DNA of 64,000 nt from Plantago major (lineage: Eukaryota > Streptophyta > Magnoliopsida > Lamiales > Plantaginaceae): positions 52,560,677-52,624,676 of the forward strand of contig CM048839.1 in the NCBI GenBank assembly GCA_026545765.1. Direction: 5' to 3'. The stretch's first letter is position 1, and the number at the start of each line of letters is the position of its first letter. A program made the translations under genes and the position numbers. Positions 34,030 to 46,344 of the stretch are shown here, one piece after another. The notes beneath the pieces were generated by a model that saw nothing but the letters and a program-made list of their open reading frames with translations, was not told the DNA's origin and ran no database searches.

Positions 34030-34350
34030 ATCTCAAGGACCCCGATGTCCCTTTGGTTGTTTCTCTAGTGATTGCCACTTACAAGGTCAACAAGGTACTA
34101 ATCGACACAGGAAGCTCCTCCAATGTCATATCCAAAAGGACTGTGGAGCAAATGCACCTGGGGCAAATACAATATGGACGAGTATACACCTCCTTAGTAG
34201 GTTTTGGAGGGTCTGTAGTGCGCCCCATTGGAAGCATACCACTACAAGTCTCTATGGGCACCTTTCCGACAAGGGTGACCAAGACTATCCTCTTCGTGGT
34301 AGTAGATAGCACCTTCGACTATAACGTGATCTTGGGCCGCCCGGGACTTA
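34030..34350 (+). mobile_element. Aspartic protease region of the Ty3/gypsy element (fossil part)
   Basis: Pepsin-type retroviral protease signature VLIDTGSSSNVIS near 34,095-34,135 and the downstream FDYNVILGRPGL motif. In the family it cuts the Gag-Pol polyprotein. Confidence 0.85.
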
Positions 34351-34814
34351 ACCAATTCAGAGCAATTGCTTCACCCTTACACAACAGGGTAAAGTTTCCA
34401 ACCCCGAACGGCGTAGGGGAAGAAATGGGCAACGTTAGAGAAGCCTGGGAGTGCTACATCATGTCAACCAGAGGGGCCACAGAACCTGTCCTTTCGGTCA
34501 CTAAGGGCCCTCTTAGCCATTCTTCCATTACTCTAACGCCACCAAAGGAAGAGATCGGTATTGGATCGCTCAGAGAAAAGTTCCCCAAGACAGCTAGAAT
34601 AGAATCCCATGAAGCCTTGAAAGAGGTCCAACTGGTCGAAGGAAATCCGGAAAGAACAACTTGGATTGGAACGGAGATGAGTACGGAAGTAGAGCGGAAG
34701 CTCATCGCCTGTCTTCGGGACAATCGCGACATCTTTGCTTGGAGCACAGATGATCTCAAGGGGATAGACCCAAGGATTGCAGTTCACCATCTGAACATGG
34801 ATCCTACGGTCAAG

Positions 34815-35390
34815 CACATCCGGCAAAAGAGGAAAGACTTTGAACCAGTTGAGGATGCTATCATAGCAGGGGAGGTTGACAAGTTGATGAAAGCAGGTCA
34901 TATCGAAGAAGTCAGATACTCCGATTGGGTCTGCAACGTGGTCCTCGTCGAAAAAGCTCCAGGAAAGTGGAGAATGTGCAATGACTTCACTAGACTCAAC
35001 AAGTTTTGTCGAACGGATCCCTATCCATTGCCACGCATAGACCAACTGGTTGATTCCACTGCAGGATGTGCACTTCTAAGCTTCATGGATGCATACCAAG
35101 GCTTCTACCAAATTAGGATGGCTCAAGAAGACATCAAGAAAACGGCATTCTTTGCGGTCGGAGGGGTCTATTGCTTCAAGGTCATGCCCTTTGGCCTCAA
35201 GAATGCAGGAGCTACTTACCAACAACTGGTAAATAAGATGTTCAAGGAAGAATTGGGAAAAACCATGGAAGTCTATGTGGATGACATGCTTGTGAAAAGC
35301 AAGACTGAAGAGGAACACATCGAACACCTCAACAATTGCTTTTCTATTCTCCGGAAATACGGAATGAAGCTGAACCCTGAAAGTGCACTT
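34815..35390 (+). mobile_element. Reverse transcriptase region of the Ty3/gypsy element (fossil part)
   Basis: RT motifs in order: KWRMCNDFTRLNKFC, FMDAYQGFYQIRM, FKVMPFGLKNAGATYQ and the catalytic box VYVDDMLVKS at about 35,271. The FGLKNAGATYQ block is typical of Ty3/gypsy. Confidence 0.92.
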
Positions 35391-35599
35391 TTGGGGTGAA
35401 AGGAGGAAAATTCCTTGGTTACATGGTTACAGAAAGAGGCATCAGTGCTAATCCGGAGAAAATAAAGGCAATCATAGATCTACCACAGCCCAAGACTGTC
35501 AATGAAGTTCAGAAGCTCCTAGGAAAGGTGATGGCATTGAGCCGTTTTATCTCAAGATCCGCCGAGAAGAACCTCCTCTTCTTCAAGATCTTACGAAAA

Positions 35600-36730
35600 G
35601 GAACTAAGTTCGAATGGACAAAGGAGTGTGAAGAGGCCCTGGAAAACTTGAAAAATTATCTCCTCTCACCGCCCCTTTTATCTAAACCCATGGAGGCTGA
35701 AACTCTTTACCTCTATTTGGCCACCACTGATGAAGCAATGAGTTCTGTACTGGTACGGATACAAGACAACGAGCATTTACCAATTTACTATTTGAGCAAA
35801 GCTCTTGTAGGCTCTGAGGCCAGATATGTCAAGGTCGAGAAGCTCGCCTTCGCACTGGTTTACACTGCACGGTGACTGAAGCCTTACTTCAAGTCGCATC
35901 GGATTGTGGTCCTTACAAATGAGCCACTCAAGCATGTCTTGGACAAACCGGATCAGTCAGGACGCCTGTCCAAATGGGCTATTGAGCTAAGTGAATATGA
36001 TATTGGGTATCAAGCCCCATCTGCCAAGAAAGCGCAAGTTCTGGCCGACTTCCTGGTGGACTATCCAGAGAAAGCAGAAGAAGAAAACGAAAACTCCCAG
36101 GAAAAGGCTAGTCATGTGGTAATAGCCCAGATCAAGGAATCAAGCGGAGAGAAAGAAGCAGAAGAGACACAAAGAGGTAGCATCCAGCCTTTGACTGAAT
36201 ATTACCAACCTATGGATGATTCACTGAGAGTGAGGCACATGTTTCTCTTGGACGAAGAACTCAATACCTCGACAACTGCATCTTCCGACAAGAAGCAGGA
36301 GGTTGAGAAAGCACTCACTCCCACTTCGGGAGGTAAGGAAAGAAACGAAGAATGTTGGACATTACAAGTGGACGGATCATCAACCGGACGGTTGGGAGGA
36401 ATAGGAATTTTCCTTGAAAGTCCTGAAGGAGCCAAGCTAGAGTACGCCATCACTCTCAATTTCAAGGTAACAAACAACGAGGCCGAATATGAAGCACTAA
36501 TCACCGGCCTAAGAATGGCGAAAGCCTACACAGACTCCCAGCTCGTACAATCCCAGTTCTCCGGGTCTTTCACCACCAAAGGACCTAACATGATCAAATA
36601 CTTGGAGCTCCTCAAGAAAGAGGTTGAGCAATTTGAAGAATTTACTCTTGACCAATTTCACAGAGAATGGAATGAAAAAGCCGACGCCCTCTCCAAGTAC
36701 GCCTCAGCCTTAGGAGCTTTGGACACAAGA
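35600..36730 (+). mobile_element. Double RNase H region of the Ty3/gypsy element (fossil part)
   Basis: A first RNase H-like domain follows RT ([35 protein letters not shown]). A second, of the archaeal/plant type, lies at about 36,350-36,730 (TLQVDGSSTGRLGGIGI, TNNEAEYEALITGLRMA, NEKADALSKYAS). The extra domain is a known acquisition of the Tat lineage. Confidence 0.88.
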
Positions 36731-36959
36731 AGTGTCATCCTAATGACCCGCGCGGAATCCTCCCTGGCAAACCCCAATGGACAGATGTTTCTCTTAAGAA
36801 CAGAAAGAAACTGGATGACTGATATATTCCGTTACCTCAAGGATGGTACTTTACCTTTGGATCCTAGAGAGGCCAGGAAGATTCAATGTCGAGCTAACAG
36901 ATACTTTATTCTGGAAGAAGATCTCTACAAAAGATCCTACAATGAACTCACCGAGGTGC

Positions 36960-37940
36960 CTAGATCCTCAAGAGGCGCAATGGAAGAAATCCACGCTGGA
37001 AGTTGTGGAAGTCATTCTGGAGGAAGAACTTTGGCGCAAAAGATCATAAGGCAAGGATACTATTGGCCAACTATTGACATGGATGCTGCCAACATCGCCC
37101 GCGCCTGTGAAGACTGCCAATACTATGCCAACATACCACACCGCCCGACCAACCCTATGATTCCGTCAATCATAGCATGCCCATTTGATCAATGGGGCAT
37201 AGACATAGTTGGTCCCTTTCCGCGAGGAGCACATCAAAAGAAGTTCTTGATAGTGGCAGTGGAGTACTTCACTAAGTGGGTCGAAGCTGAAGCAGTGTCC
37301 ACCATCACAGAAAGCAGGGTGCGGACATTCATCTGGAAGAACATCATCTGCCGGTTTGGACTCCCACGAGTGCTAGTTTCAGACAATAGAGCACAATTTT
37401 CTGGGTCAAGACTGAAGGAGTGGCTTCAATCCTTTAAAATAGAACAACGCTTTACTTCCGTTGGCCACCCCCAAGCCAATGGTCAGGTGGAAGCCACCAA
37501 CAAGACCATAGTCAAAATTCTGGAGAAAAGGTTGAGAACTTCCCAAGACAGTTGGGCGGATGATCTCGACGCGGTCCTTTGGGCCCATCGAGCAAATTAA
37601 TCGCCACACAAGAAACACCTTTCTCCTTGGTCTATGGATCCGAGGCGGTCATCCCTTCAGAAACGGTGGTGGCAACCCAGAGAATCCAGCAATACAACCC
37701 GGTTGATAATGAGCCCGCAAGGATCTATGACCTTGAGCTCCTTGAAGACAAGCGCGATAAGGCATTGGCCAACATCCTTCGGTACCAAGCCATGACCGCT
37801 CGAGCCTACAATAAACGTGTCTTTCCCAAGGACATACAAATTGGAGACTTAGTCCTCAGAAGAGCCGATATACTAAGTCATGTGGGGAAACTTAAGCCCA
37901 AGTGGGAAGGACCGTACAAGGTTACTGGGGCAAGAGTTAA
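36960..37940 (+). mobile_element. Integrase region of the Ty3/gypsy element (fossil part)
   Basis: HHCC zinc-binding start (HAGSCGSHSGGRT, CEDCQYYAN), catalytic core with WGIDIVGPFP, VLVSDNRAQFSG and GHPQANGQVEATNK, then the C-terminal GPY-type module KLKPKWEGPYKV near 37,890-37,920. In the family it inserts the cDNA into host DNA. Confidence 0.9.
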
Positions 37941-38070
37941 TGGAAGCTTTGAACTAGAAGATGAACAAGGGCGGGCCTTAAGCCCTCAAGTTGTAATCCG
38001 ATTTCCGTCAAATCAATACAACTGTGATTTCATAAACTTTGTTGATAATCATGTCCTCCGAATCTCATGA

Positions 38071-40335
38071 TTCAAACGGGCCATGAAGGTATTTAACTAC
38101 TTAATCCGAACCTAGATCATACACTGATCCGGATCAGATTAACACAATCAAACAGTGTCCGACCTTGACAAAGGCAAAATACGCTTTTATTAAAACAGGA
38201 GTACAGATTTACAAAGTCAGGGTCCGAAGAGCCCTAATCAAGCTTACAAAAACAAGCTCCTACTCTATCTCTTTTCTACTACTATAGCGAAGCTTCCTAA
38301 TTAACCCTGGTCTACCGAACCAAACCCCGTCCGAGCACTATTAGCTGCATCTGTGGGCGCTCCGAAGGAAGAAGGAATTCCACCATCCCAACTTTGATTG
38401 CTTACTGACAAAGATTTCGAAGCCCCCTTCGGACGATCCAAAGACTAACAAGAATGGACGATATAATCGAGGCCATTCGATTGCTTCCGAAGGATCTTGC
38501 ATCACTCGAGCGAAAGATAGCTCAAGGTGCAAGAAGCACTATAACAATCCGGATCGCCTCTTGCCAAATACTATAAATACATCCCAAATTCAGAGTATTT
38601 GGAAGGCAACCAACCCGGATAGTCGGATTAACCGAGATCACTCCGGAGGCTCCCGTTGGTCCGAGTCCCAACAAGACCGGCATTGTCAGGGACTCCGTTC
38701 CAGAATTGTAAGTCGCTCCCTCGAGCCTTCAATTCTGGAACTCAGCCACCAACAAAACCGAGCTGCTCGGACGAAAGACCTTAGGTGCAAGACAAACGAG
38801 TCACCGAAAAGGTTACGTCCGGAGGTCCCCGATGATCCGACTCCAAACAAGCTCAGCACTGTCGGGGACTACTTTCCAGAATTGCAAGTAGCTCCCTCGA
38901 GCCTGCCATCCTGGAAACAAAGTCACCAACAGAACTGAATTGCTCGGATACGTATCTTCAAGGACGAGCTGGAAGACCTACTAAAAAGGATACATCCGGA
39001 GCTCCCTCAATCCGAGAAACGAACAACTAGACACAACAGGATTGGTAGAAAGCCTTCCAACATCTCGGGCGGTTTTTTACGACCGAACCACGAAATACTG
39101 GAAGGGATTCTACCAAACCAATTCCGCCAACTTGTCGCCCCCCGGGCACATACCCAGAGCAGTATGCCTCGGATGCATTGAGGTTCAAAAACAACCATTT
39201 GAAGATCCCCGAACCATCCAGCTAATCTACCTCTCCGGGGCTAAAAGTCACGAATATAGACCACAGCCCCGGAGAAAGAAGATTAGCCTGACGATCAGAG
39301 GAATTGACTGGCAAAGATTTCAAGTCTCACTCGGCACGGACCGTGTCCTCGAAGATCCGAGGCTGGCTGTCCGAGCAATTTAATTTCCAAAACTCTCACC
39401 GTGAAACAGCCCGGGTAGACATCCGAAGCATCGGAGAAACCCTTGGGACAAGATCACGCGCAAGAGTGAAGGTATAAACACGCTCACCAGCCGCTCGGAC
39501 TCGAGCTCTGGACCTTTGCTTACTATAAAAGGGAGAGATGTCCTAATGAAAAGCCGTACAAAGCAGGAGTATATATAGAAAGAGAAGACCAATTAGAAGC
39601 GGACACGTGTCCCATATTCACCGGAAATGGGCTTGGGTCGAACATGGGCCTGGCTCTTCGCCTTCCATTGGCCCAACCCAACAATCCATCCAATACGGTC
39701 GAGCATATCGACTAAGCTACTCACTCGGACGTATCAAGCTCGGGGCTGACATAACAACATCCGAAGCAACTGTGATTCGTATAGAGTCACCCTGTACTTG
39801 ATGCTGATCATCTTTTCACTATCTCAGAAGTCTGCATGACTCGGGAAGACACACCAAGTCAACGTCCGAATCGTCATAACTTATCACGATACGAGGAGAT
39901 TCTCTTTCTCGCAAGCCTAGCCACTCTAAGACGTGGCTCCGAACCATTCGTGATCCGGTTTATTTCTATTAAAGATTCCGATTCGGATGGGCACAATGGT
40001 TGATCATCCCCCAAGACCCGCAAAGGAGAACTTGCATTGGGCAAATTAATGTCCTGGTGGTATGAATCTTCAGGGTCCGAACCCACTATCCGAGTCTACG
40101 AGAGTTGATGAGTTACTACGCAAATACGAAATTAAAACGCGCAAGAATGAACACAGCAACTTTAGCATTTCTACAACAAAAATAGTTCCGAGCCACCAAG
40201 GGGCCCGAACCAACAAACGTTCATGAAAACCAAGTATATATTTATCCAACAAAAGATGACGAGCAAAAGAAAAAACGACATTGTTTTTTGGCCCGGAGGC
40301 ACCCTATTACAAAAAACCCGGGGCATACCCCGTCT
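38071..40335. repeat. 3' spacer of the Ty3/gypsy element with tandem repeats
   Basis: No gene seen. The stretch is rich in TCCGAAC/TCGGA words. Two units of about 190 bp follow each other at roughly 38,640-39,010, both with CCAGAATTG.AAGT.GCTCCC and CACCAACA.AAC.GA.TGCTCGGA patterns. Tandem repeats in the 3' non-coding part are known for Tat/Ogre-type elements. Confidence 0.65.
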
Positions 40336-43331
40336 TCACTGCCTTCGCCGCTCGGACGAACTAGGTTGAGACCGAGAGGGCCCCCCCGTATCCTTCTCCG
40401 AAGGCGCTTGACCTTGCTGTTGGGCTGCTTGGGCTAACCTCCGTTCTCTCCGAGCCTCAACCTCTTTCAGGAAGGCCGGACACTGCTCCATCAAGTCTAG
40501 GTCGCGATCAAAGCCATGGACAGGCCCGGGCAGAGTCAGCCAGTCTCGGTTGTGCTCCAAGTGATCCTCCAAAGGAACGAAAACACTGGACATAAGCACC
40601 CGAGGGACGAAGGATGGGAGATACGGACTGCCATGGTTGTACTTCTTGCCCTCCGACTCGTCGCAGACCAGCTCCACAAATTCACATTTGAGCAGGTCTT
40701 CGTCCAAGACACCCTCCGGAGCAAAGTCCGAGCCATCTCCATTCTTAAAGGCGGAAACCCCCTCAGCCTCCAAGTTGCAGTCATTCGGTATCCAACCCTT
40801 CCTCCGGCACTGCTCCACAGCTGCATCAAACCCATCTTGACGGGCCTCATCATACTTCGACTCGAACAAAAACTTGCAGGAGTCCGAATCAAGGAAATCT
40901 TGGACAGCCCTTGTCCGGACTCCCCGAAGCTCCTTCAGCATCTTATCTTTGAAAGTCCGAGAGACGGCCACGAAATCGTCCAAACTATCTTGGTGCACTT
41001 TCAAGTCAGCCTCCAAAGATCGAATGGCACTTTTCATCTTGGCCGTCTCCGATTCGGCCTCCTGTTTAGCAGCGATGGCCTTCTTCAGGCGCTCCGAAGT
41101 CTTTGTTCAACCGGGCCTTCAATCGCCCGGGCAATTTCGGCCAAATCATCTTCCAGGTAGCCCTCGGCGTACCACCAAGGAGCATGCTTCCAGCGTGACA
41201 AGCTAAAATGCCGATATCACAAACGTTTAGATATCTCGAATCCTGGAAGATGACAAAATAACCAAAACACTTGCTAACCTTGCGTTGAGCGGCGACTCGA
41301 AATCCGCTCCACCTCCGGCGACAACCGAACAACCGACATCCGAATCCGGCTCGGGCGCCTCGCTCATCTTCCCCTTGTCTTTTTTGGCGGGAGGATTCTG
41401 ACCTTCGGAGGGGCGCTTTTTTGCAGCCGCAGCGCTCGATCCGCTTGCGGGAGGATCTCGGGACACGGATCTTGGAGGCTTCTTCGAGCCCTTAGATCCG
41501 ACCACCTTACACTTGTCCGGAGTAGGGATAGTTTGGGCCTATTCGACAGCATGACTCTCGAGTCTCCTCCACCGGAACACTGACATTTCTTGGCTCGTTC
41601 ATCGGAGTACGGTGGAAGTCTTGATAATGCAGGTGGAACCCTCGCTAACTCCTTCCATTGCTGCGTTTTGACGCTTCAACTCCCGCATGGTCGACATCGT
41701 ATACTCGAACCAAAAAGCTGCACATCCGAATCACAATGAGTTACAAGATACAAAAGAATCTACAAATGGTAATCATATAGTCGACAAACAGACAACCGAC
41801 TCGGACAACCAACCAGAGGTACACTTACTCAAATCCTCCATATTGTCACAAAAACTTGGCTCGGACAAACCGGCCAAGAAAGGCAGAGGCTGACATATCA
41901 GCCCTCGGAAGAAGTACTTTTCCGGCTCTTGACTCCGATGGAACGCTTGCATCCACAAAGGGATGTTCCGTGCCGGTAGCTTCCAATCTGGCAGCTTGCC
42001 TCGGAAGAACTTTTTCTCAAAATGCCACGTGGGCCTCTCCGCTTCGGATTGCCCGGGCTTCAGAGCCGGACGGACAAAAATGAACCTCTTGAACCATTGG
42101 ATTCCCAACGAGGACAAGGGATCGACAAAAAACGTGTATGCCTGGCGACATACGAACGTATAGAACCATGTGTTCCTACTACTTACACTTATGTTAAAAA
42201 ATTTACGGAAATTATCGAAGGTGAGCGGAATGCCTTTATATTTACATAAGACTCCGAAGCACATCAGATTTCCGAGGGAGTTGGGGATGATCTGGTGCGG
42301 ACTCAAACCCATGCTGTTCAAAATCTCCAGAAACTTCAGACGTCTGGGTAGCCGCCACCCGCAATGGAGACTTATCTCATAGACAGACATGTAGCCCGGA
42401 GGCGGATTATAAAAAGCATGAGATTCGTCTGGGATGAGAATCTCCACACACTCCGGGATCTCATATCTTCTCCGGAGCTCATCCACTTCATCGGCTCGGA
42501 TGGTTGAGGCACAAGTAGGCAGAGTACCGTCTTCATTCAACTCGCCCTCCGGATCGGGGTGAGTGACCTCGTCTTTAGACCGAGGGAACTTTACTTGGAA
42601 TACGTCCTCGCCCTTCCTCAGCCTCTCCGGACGCTCTTCCTCAGCCACCTGCCGACTCGGCCCTGCTTGCCCAGCAGTTTCCACACGGAGCACTGAGCGG
42701 ATGGCTCTACACCTTCTTCCTCCTCGGAACCAGAATCTTGGCCCCGCACACCTTCTTCTGCCTCATCTTCCTCGGATGAGGAGGCTAACTCTACAATAGT
42801 CCGAAGAGGCGCAGCAACTTGCACACGGTCTTCTTCACCTTCTTCAAATGCACCTAAGCTAGGAAGTGCCTCCGAAGTATCATGCACTTCCTCAATAGTC
42901 GGCTCCTGCGGATCCGGAACGAACGGGACTCGATTAGGATTACTCCTAAAGTTATAACCTAGGTTGCGAATTAAAGTTCGGATCTCTACCGGAAGTTCGG
43001 ATTCCTGGCCAGCCCGACCCGGGCGACGAGTTCCTATAACTCGCGAGCTTGTCTCTTGAGCCGCTACAATAACCTGCACATGTGACACTCGCAGGTAATC
43101 CGGACACCTCGGAGGACCAGAATCCGGAACAACTAACCGAAGTAAGGAACTTACCTCGGCCTCTTCCCGACTCGGATGGGGCGCTTGTTCCACCTCCAGT
43201 ACGTCGTCGTCATCCACGATCTCAATCTCCTCGGAGCTATCGGTTAAGGATATCGCCTCGGAGTCATATCCCTCAGCCTCGGATCGATTTTGGCTATCAC
43301 TCTCGGACATCCTAGGGAAAGGAGAAAGCAA
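40336..43331 (-). mobile_element. Antisense gene region of the Ty3/gypsy element (fossil part)
   Basis: Several reverse-strand coding stretches. The first, at 42,620-43,310, is acidic (MSESDSQNRSEAEGYDSEA, EEIEIVDDDDVLE). The middle, at 41,775-42,690, holds AFYNPPPGYMSVYEISLHCG and GLSPHQIIPNSLGNLMCF, which match my memory of the gypsy-type Transposase_28 domain. The last, at 40,336-41,040, is a coiled-coil region (MKSAIRSLEADLKVHQDSLD). Grande-like Tat elements are known to carry such antisense genes near the 3' LTR, with unknown function. A TATA box upstream (43,736-43,744) suggests its own promoter. Several introns or breaks separate the stretches. Confidence 0.72.
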
Positions 43332-44384
43332 TTTCGTAAGCTTTAAGATGGCAGTCCGAGAGGTCGTTTATGTATATTAAAGTGGTCAGTTCAAAGCCAA
43401 AACTAGCGGCTTTACTCGACGAAGTTAGTCCCGAGTCAGTACTACGCTTATTCGGGGTTAGTCAACATCAAAGTACGTAATGGTTATCAACTATACTACA
43501 CATCATAAGCATGCATCCGAGTAACTTGAAGATGAAAGACAACAGAGATAATTTAATCATAAGACGAGACAAGTAAACTTACTTGGACTCGGATGATTAG
43601 ATAGAAGTAACTTGACTTTGCAGATCACGCAGCGCTTGAACCGCTCGTTGCTTTCGGATTCTGGTAGTTGCCGGATATACTTAGAATGCAAAAATTCTCT
43701 CTCTAAACGGTGAGAAATGAACCGGCCAACCCCTCTATTTATAGAGGGCCATATTGGGAACTCCAACCGTCACGACTTTTCGGGATTAAATCTCAATCGT
43801 AGATAAAAAATCATCCAACGGTATAGTACAATTATACCAAGTGAAATGACGAGTTGGTACAACAAAATTATCTCACGGATAGGCAAATACAACAACTATC
43901 CCACTCTCGGGCGGCAGACAACACGACAGTTCCGGATTATCATCTTCTCGGACGCCTAGCGGCTTATCAGCCCATCATAATTTGTCCACAGAGAACCTCG
44001 TATACTCGAGCGATTACCCTTCGGACCTTTCCTTGACCACAGAGGTTGGTTCGGACGGGACACGCACCTACGGACCGCCACCGTAGCTCATCAAAGGTAC
44101 ACTACCGATGTTCGGAGCCTAAACTTAGTCTCCATTACAAATACCCTTTTTTCTTTTTTCTTCACTTCGTTGCCCTTCGGACCCAGCCCCTCGGATGGCA
44201 ACGATGTTTTAGAAAAAGAAAAAGGGGGTGGGGGGGAAGAGACTGAGTCAATGGCCACACGAAGTACGGATTACACCTTTTTTTCAACAAGATCGAAATG
44301 GATTGGACTGAAGAACGGATTTTTTCCTCAAAACAGCTTCCCAAACCAATAGTTCCACAACTATCTTCTACTAAGATACTTGGA
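43332..44384. other. Spacer between antisense genes and 3' LTR
   Basis: No gene seen apart from the antisense TATA box. It contains an AAAGAAAAAGGGGGTGGGGGGG run near 44,210-44,238 and many TCGGA words. Confidence 0.5.
43736..43744 (-). promoter_or_regulatory. TATA box for the antisense gene region
   Basis: On the reverse strand the sequence reads CTCTATAAATAGAGG, a strong plant TATA box about 400 bases before the first antisense ATG. Confidence 0.55.
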
Positions 44385-44395
44385 AACTAGGGGGA
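44385..44395 (+). other. Polypurine tract of the Ty3/gypsy element
   Basis: AACTAGGGGGA ends four bases before the 3' LTR, in the place where plus-strand priming starts in this family. Confidence 0.65.
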
Positions 44396-44399
44396 CATA

Positions 44400-45297
44400 T
44401 GTTGATACGGAAATATGTCCAATCCGTCATAAAGGACCTAGGAACGAATCCTAAGGCATCCCAAGTCATCCAATGGATCCGAGACACTTTGGTCCGAGCC
44501 AACGGTCCGATCCGGGCAGACCAACCATGGTCCGACCCACCTTGGTCCGAGCCTCTCTGGGAAAGGAGCATAGTGCTAAGTCAGTACCCTCTCCGACCCA
44601 AGGACTCCGATCCGGATGTCAACTCGGATCCAGCATGACCATCTCATAAAGCAACCAAGCAAATGGGCACCAAAGAGTGAGATGTCCGAACCCAGGAGCT
44701 CCGAATCGGAAGAGTTGGACAGGCAGGAGAACTTCCTCAGCTGACAACCAAATATGGTCCGGACCAGTCGTCCGGACCCATCGCTCCGAACCTGGGATCT
44801 CGGCAGAACTTTTCACATCCTCAAGAACTCTCCCAATAATGACCAACCTACCCCTAAAGCCCAAGATGGCATGGGCTAAAGCTTCATTATTGGGCTATGG
44901 GCCTCATGTTAGCATTGGTGGCTCTATCCTGGCCGTACACATGGCGCAATCCTAGCAAGGCCTTCCATTTTGATGATAGCCTATAAATAAGGCACACATC
45001 CCAACAAGTAAGTCACTTCGAACAAGTCATCGTGCTAGTCACATCACGACCCCAATCCCGAGTATTATACAGAGTTGATCTTCCGTCACTCTCGAGTAAA
45101 GTCTCATCCCGGTTTGACACTTAGCAAACCGGGCACTAACCTCCCCCCCCCCCCAACTCAAGTGTGCAGGTCCTTACCGAAGTAGTTGGTCGCTGGTTCT
45201 TACGCCTCGGTCCTCACCTAGCAAGGAGCTTCTTACCTTGGCACCCATTAGAGGAGTTAAATAAAATCTAAGTAGTTGGGGAGTTACACCCTCAACA
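44400..45297 (+). repeat. 3' LTR of the Ty3/gypsy element
   Basis: 898 bp, TG...CA, nearly identical to 31,065-31,942. A 15-bp extra stretch near 44,526-44,541 and a longer C-run account for the length difference. TATA box at 44,982-44,990. The target copy GTATC follows at 45,298. Confidence 0.95.
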
Positions 45298-45407
45298 GTA
45301 TCTTCTCTGCATCTCTTTTTTTTTATGTGCTATTTTATTGTAATCAATATATAAAAATGTGAATCAAGATATAAAAACATACAAATACCAAAAGTGTTTT
45401 TGGTTAC

Positions 45408-45861
45408 CTTGTTGCAAGATGTCAATTTGCTCGATCAAAGAAATTTCATTTTCATCCAAACCAAGAAGCAAGTCTTCACATTTCCTCAAAAGAAAAACAT
45501 ATTATAGACCAAATTAATATATAATATATGATTTCCTTTTTTTTTAATTTTCATATATAATTTTATTTTAAAGGAGTCATTTTTGCTGTGGGAATTGTTA
45601 CACCTACTTAGCCCAAACAATCCATTCGGAATGTATATAGGGCATGTCAGGTTTCCACCCAAAACGCTCAGACTATCCATAGAAATGTTATAAATATCAA
45701 AAATCAAGATAAAAAATGGAAATAAATTAGAAAATCTAAAAATAGTAAAACAAATTTAGCAAAACATAAGACATTTTTTGGTCACCTGCGTGTTCGATGT
45801 CAATCTGTTCAATTAAAGATAATCCATTTCCATCCAAAGCAGGTAGCAAGTCTTCAAATTC
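45408..45861 (-). pseudogene. Upstream exons of the MULE transposase, duplicated mini-exon
   Basis: Two small reverse-strand exons with clean borders, 45,786-45,861 and 45,408-45,484, encode near-copies of one acidic peptide (FEDLLPALDGNGLSLIEQID and CEDLLLGLDENEISLIEQID). Each ends at a GGTGAC or GGTAAC donor. They sit in the same orientation as the transposase, and the next exon in that direction is 30,847-30,948, beyond the Ty3/gypsy element. An exon-plus-intron duplication is the simplest reading. Membership in the transposase gene is inferred from strand, splice signals and the shared intron repeats. Confidence 0.6.
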
Positions 45862-46344
45862 CTCGAAAAATAATGAATTAGGAACAACAAGTCAAGATCA
45901 ACATAACATAATAAAACACAGACACATATTTAAACACTGACCAAACCTACAGACCTTTTCTAAAATCCATAGACAGTTAATAAAAAACCACAGACCCTGA
46001 CCAAAACCCACAGACCTGACTTAAACTCACAGACACTTACTAAAATCCACAGATCATACTAAAATCCACAGATCATACTAAAATCCACAGACAATGAATA
46101 AAACTCACAGACGCTTTACTAAAATCCACAGACAATATTAAAAATCACAGACATATGACAAAAACACCCAAACCACACCAAAATCCCACAAACACTGACC
46201 AAAACACACACACACACTGACTCAAACTCACAGACAATAAATAAAAATACACAGACCACACTAAATCCAACAGACACTGAATAAAATCCCACAGACACTG
46301 ACTAAAATCCACAGACCATACTAAAATCTCACAGACAATGAATC
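45862..46344 (-). repeat. Motif array upstream of the transposase mini-exons
   Basis: The same short units and the same higher-order block as in 29,430-30,840, from about 45,900 up to the exact point where the copia LTR begins at 46,345. It is probably another intron or the 5' region of the transposase gene. Confidence 0.75.

Larger units (their letters stand above)
31065..45297 (+). mobile_element. Tat-type Ty3/gypsy LTR retrotransposon, full length
   Basis: Element of 14.2 kb with both LTRs, primer site, gag-pol region, long 3' spacer, an antisense gene region and a polypurine tract, bounded by GTATC on each side. Domain order PR-RT-RH-aRH-INT puts it in Ty3/gypsy. The second RNase H domain, the long 3' region and the antisense genes are known marks of the Tat lineage (Grande, Retand, Ogre relatives). 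The coding region is broken, with about four or five breaks, so the copy looks non-autonomous. The LTRs differ by roughly eight substitutions in about 880 bases plus a 15-bp and a homopolymer indel. At the usual plant rate this implies an age of a few hundred thousand years. It lies in an intron of the MULE transposase gene. Confidence 0.93.
1..46344. mobile_element. Large Mutator-like element (MULE), ends not seen
   Basis: This groups the ULP1-like genes, the short orphan gene and the reverse-strand MULE transposase, which share one family of short noncoding repeats. Plant MULEs that carry ULP1-like genes are known (Kaonashi-type elements in Arabidopsis and related elements in other plants). 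I saw neither terminal inverted repeats nor a 9-bp target duplication, so the boundaries are only the limits of what looks related. The left side is triplicated in tandem. The right side is split by a Ty3/gypsy insertion (31,065-45,297) and ends where a copia element begins at 46,345. The grouping is inferred from shared repeats and gene content. The 3 kb at the start of segment B may be foreign to it. Confidence 0.55.
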
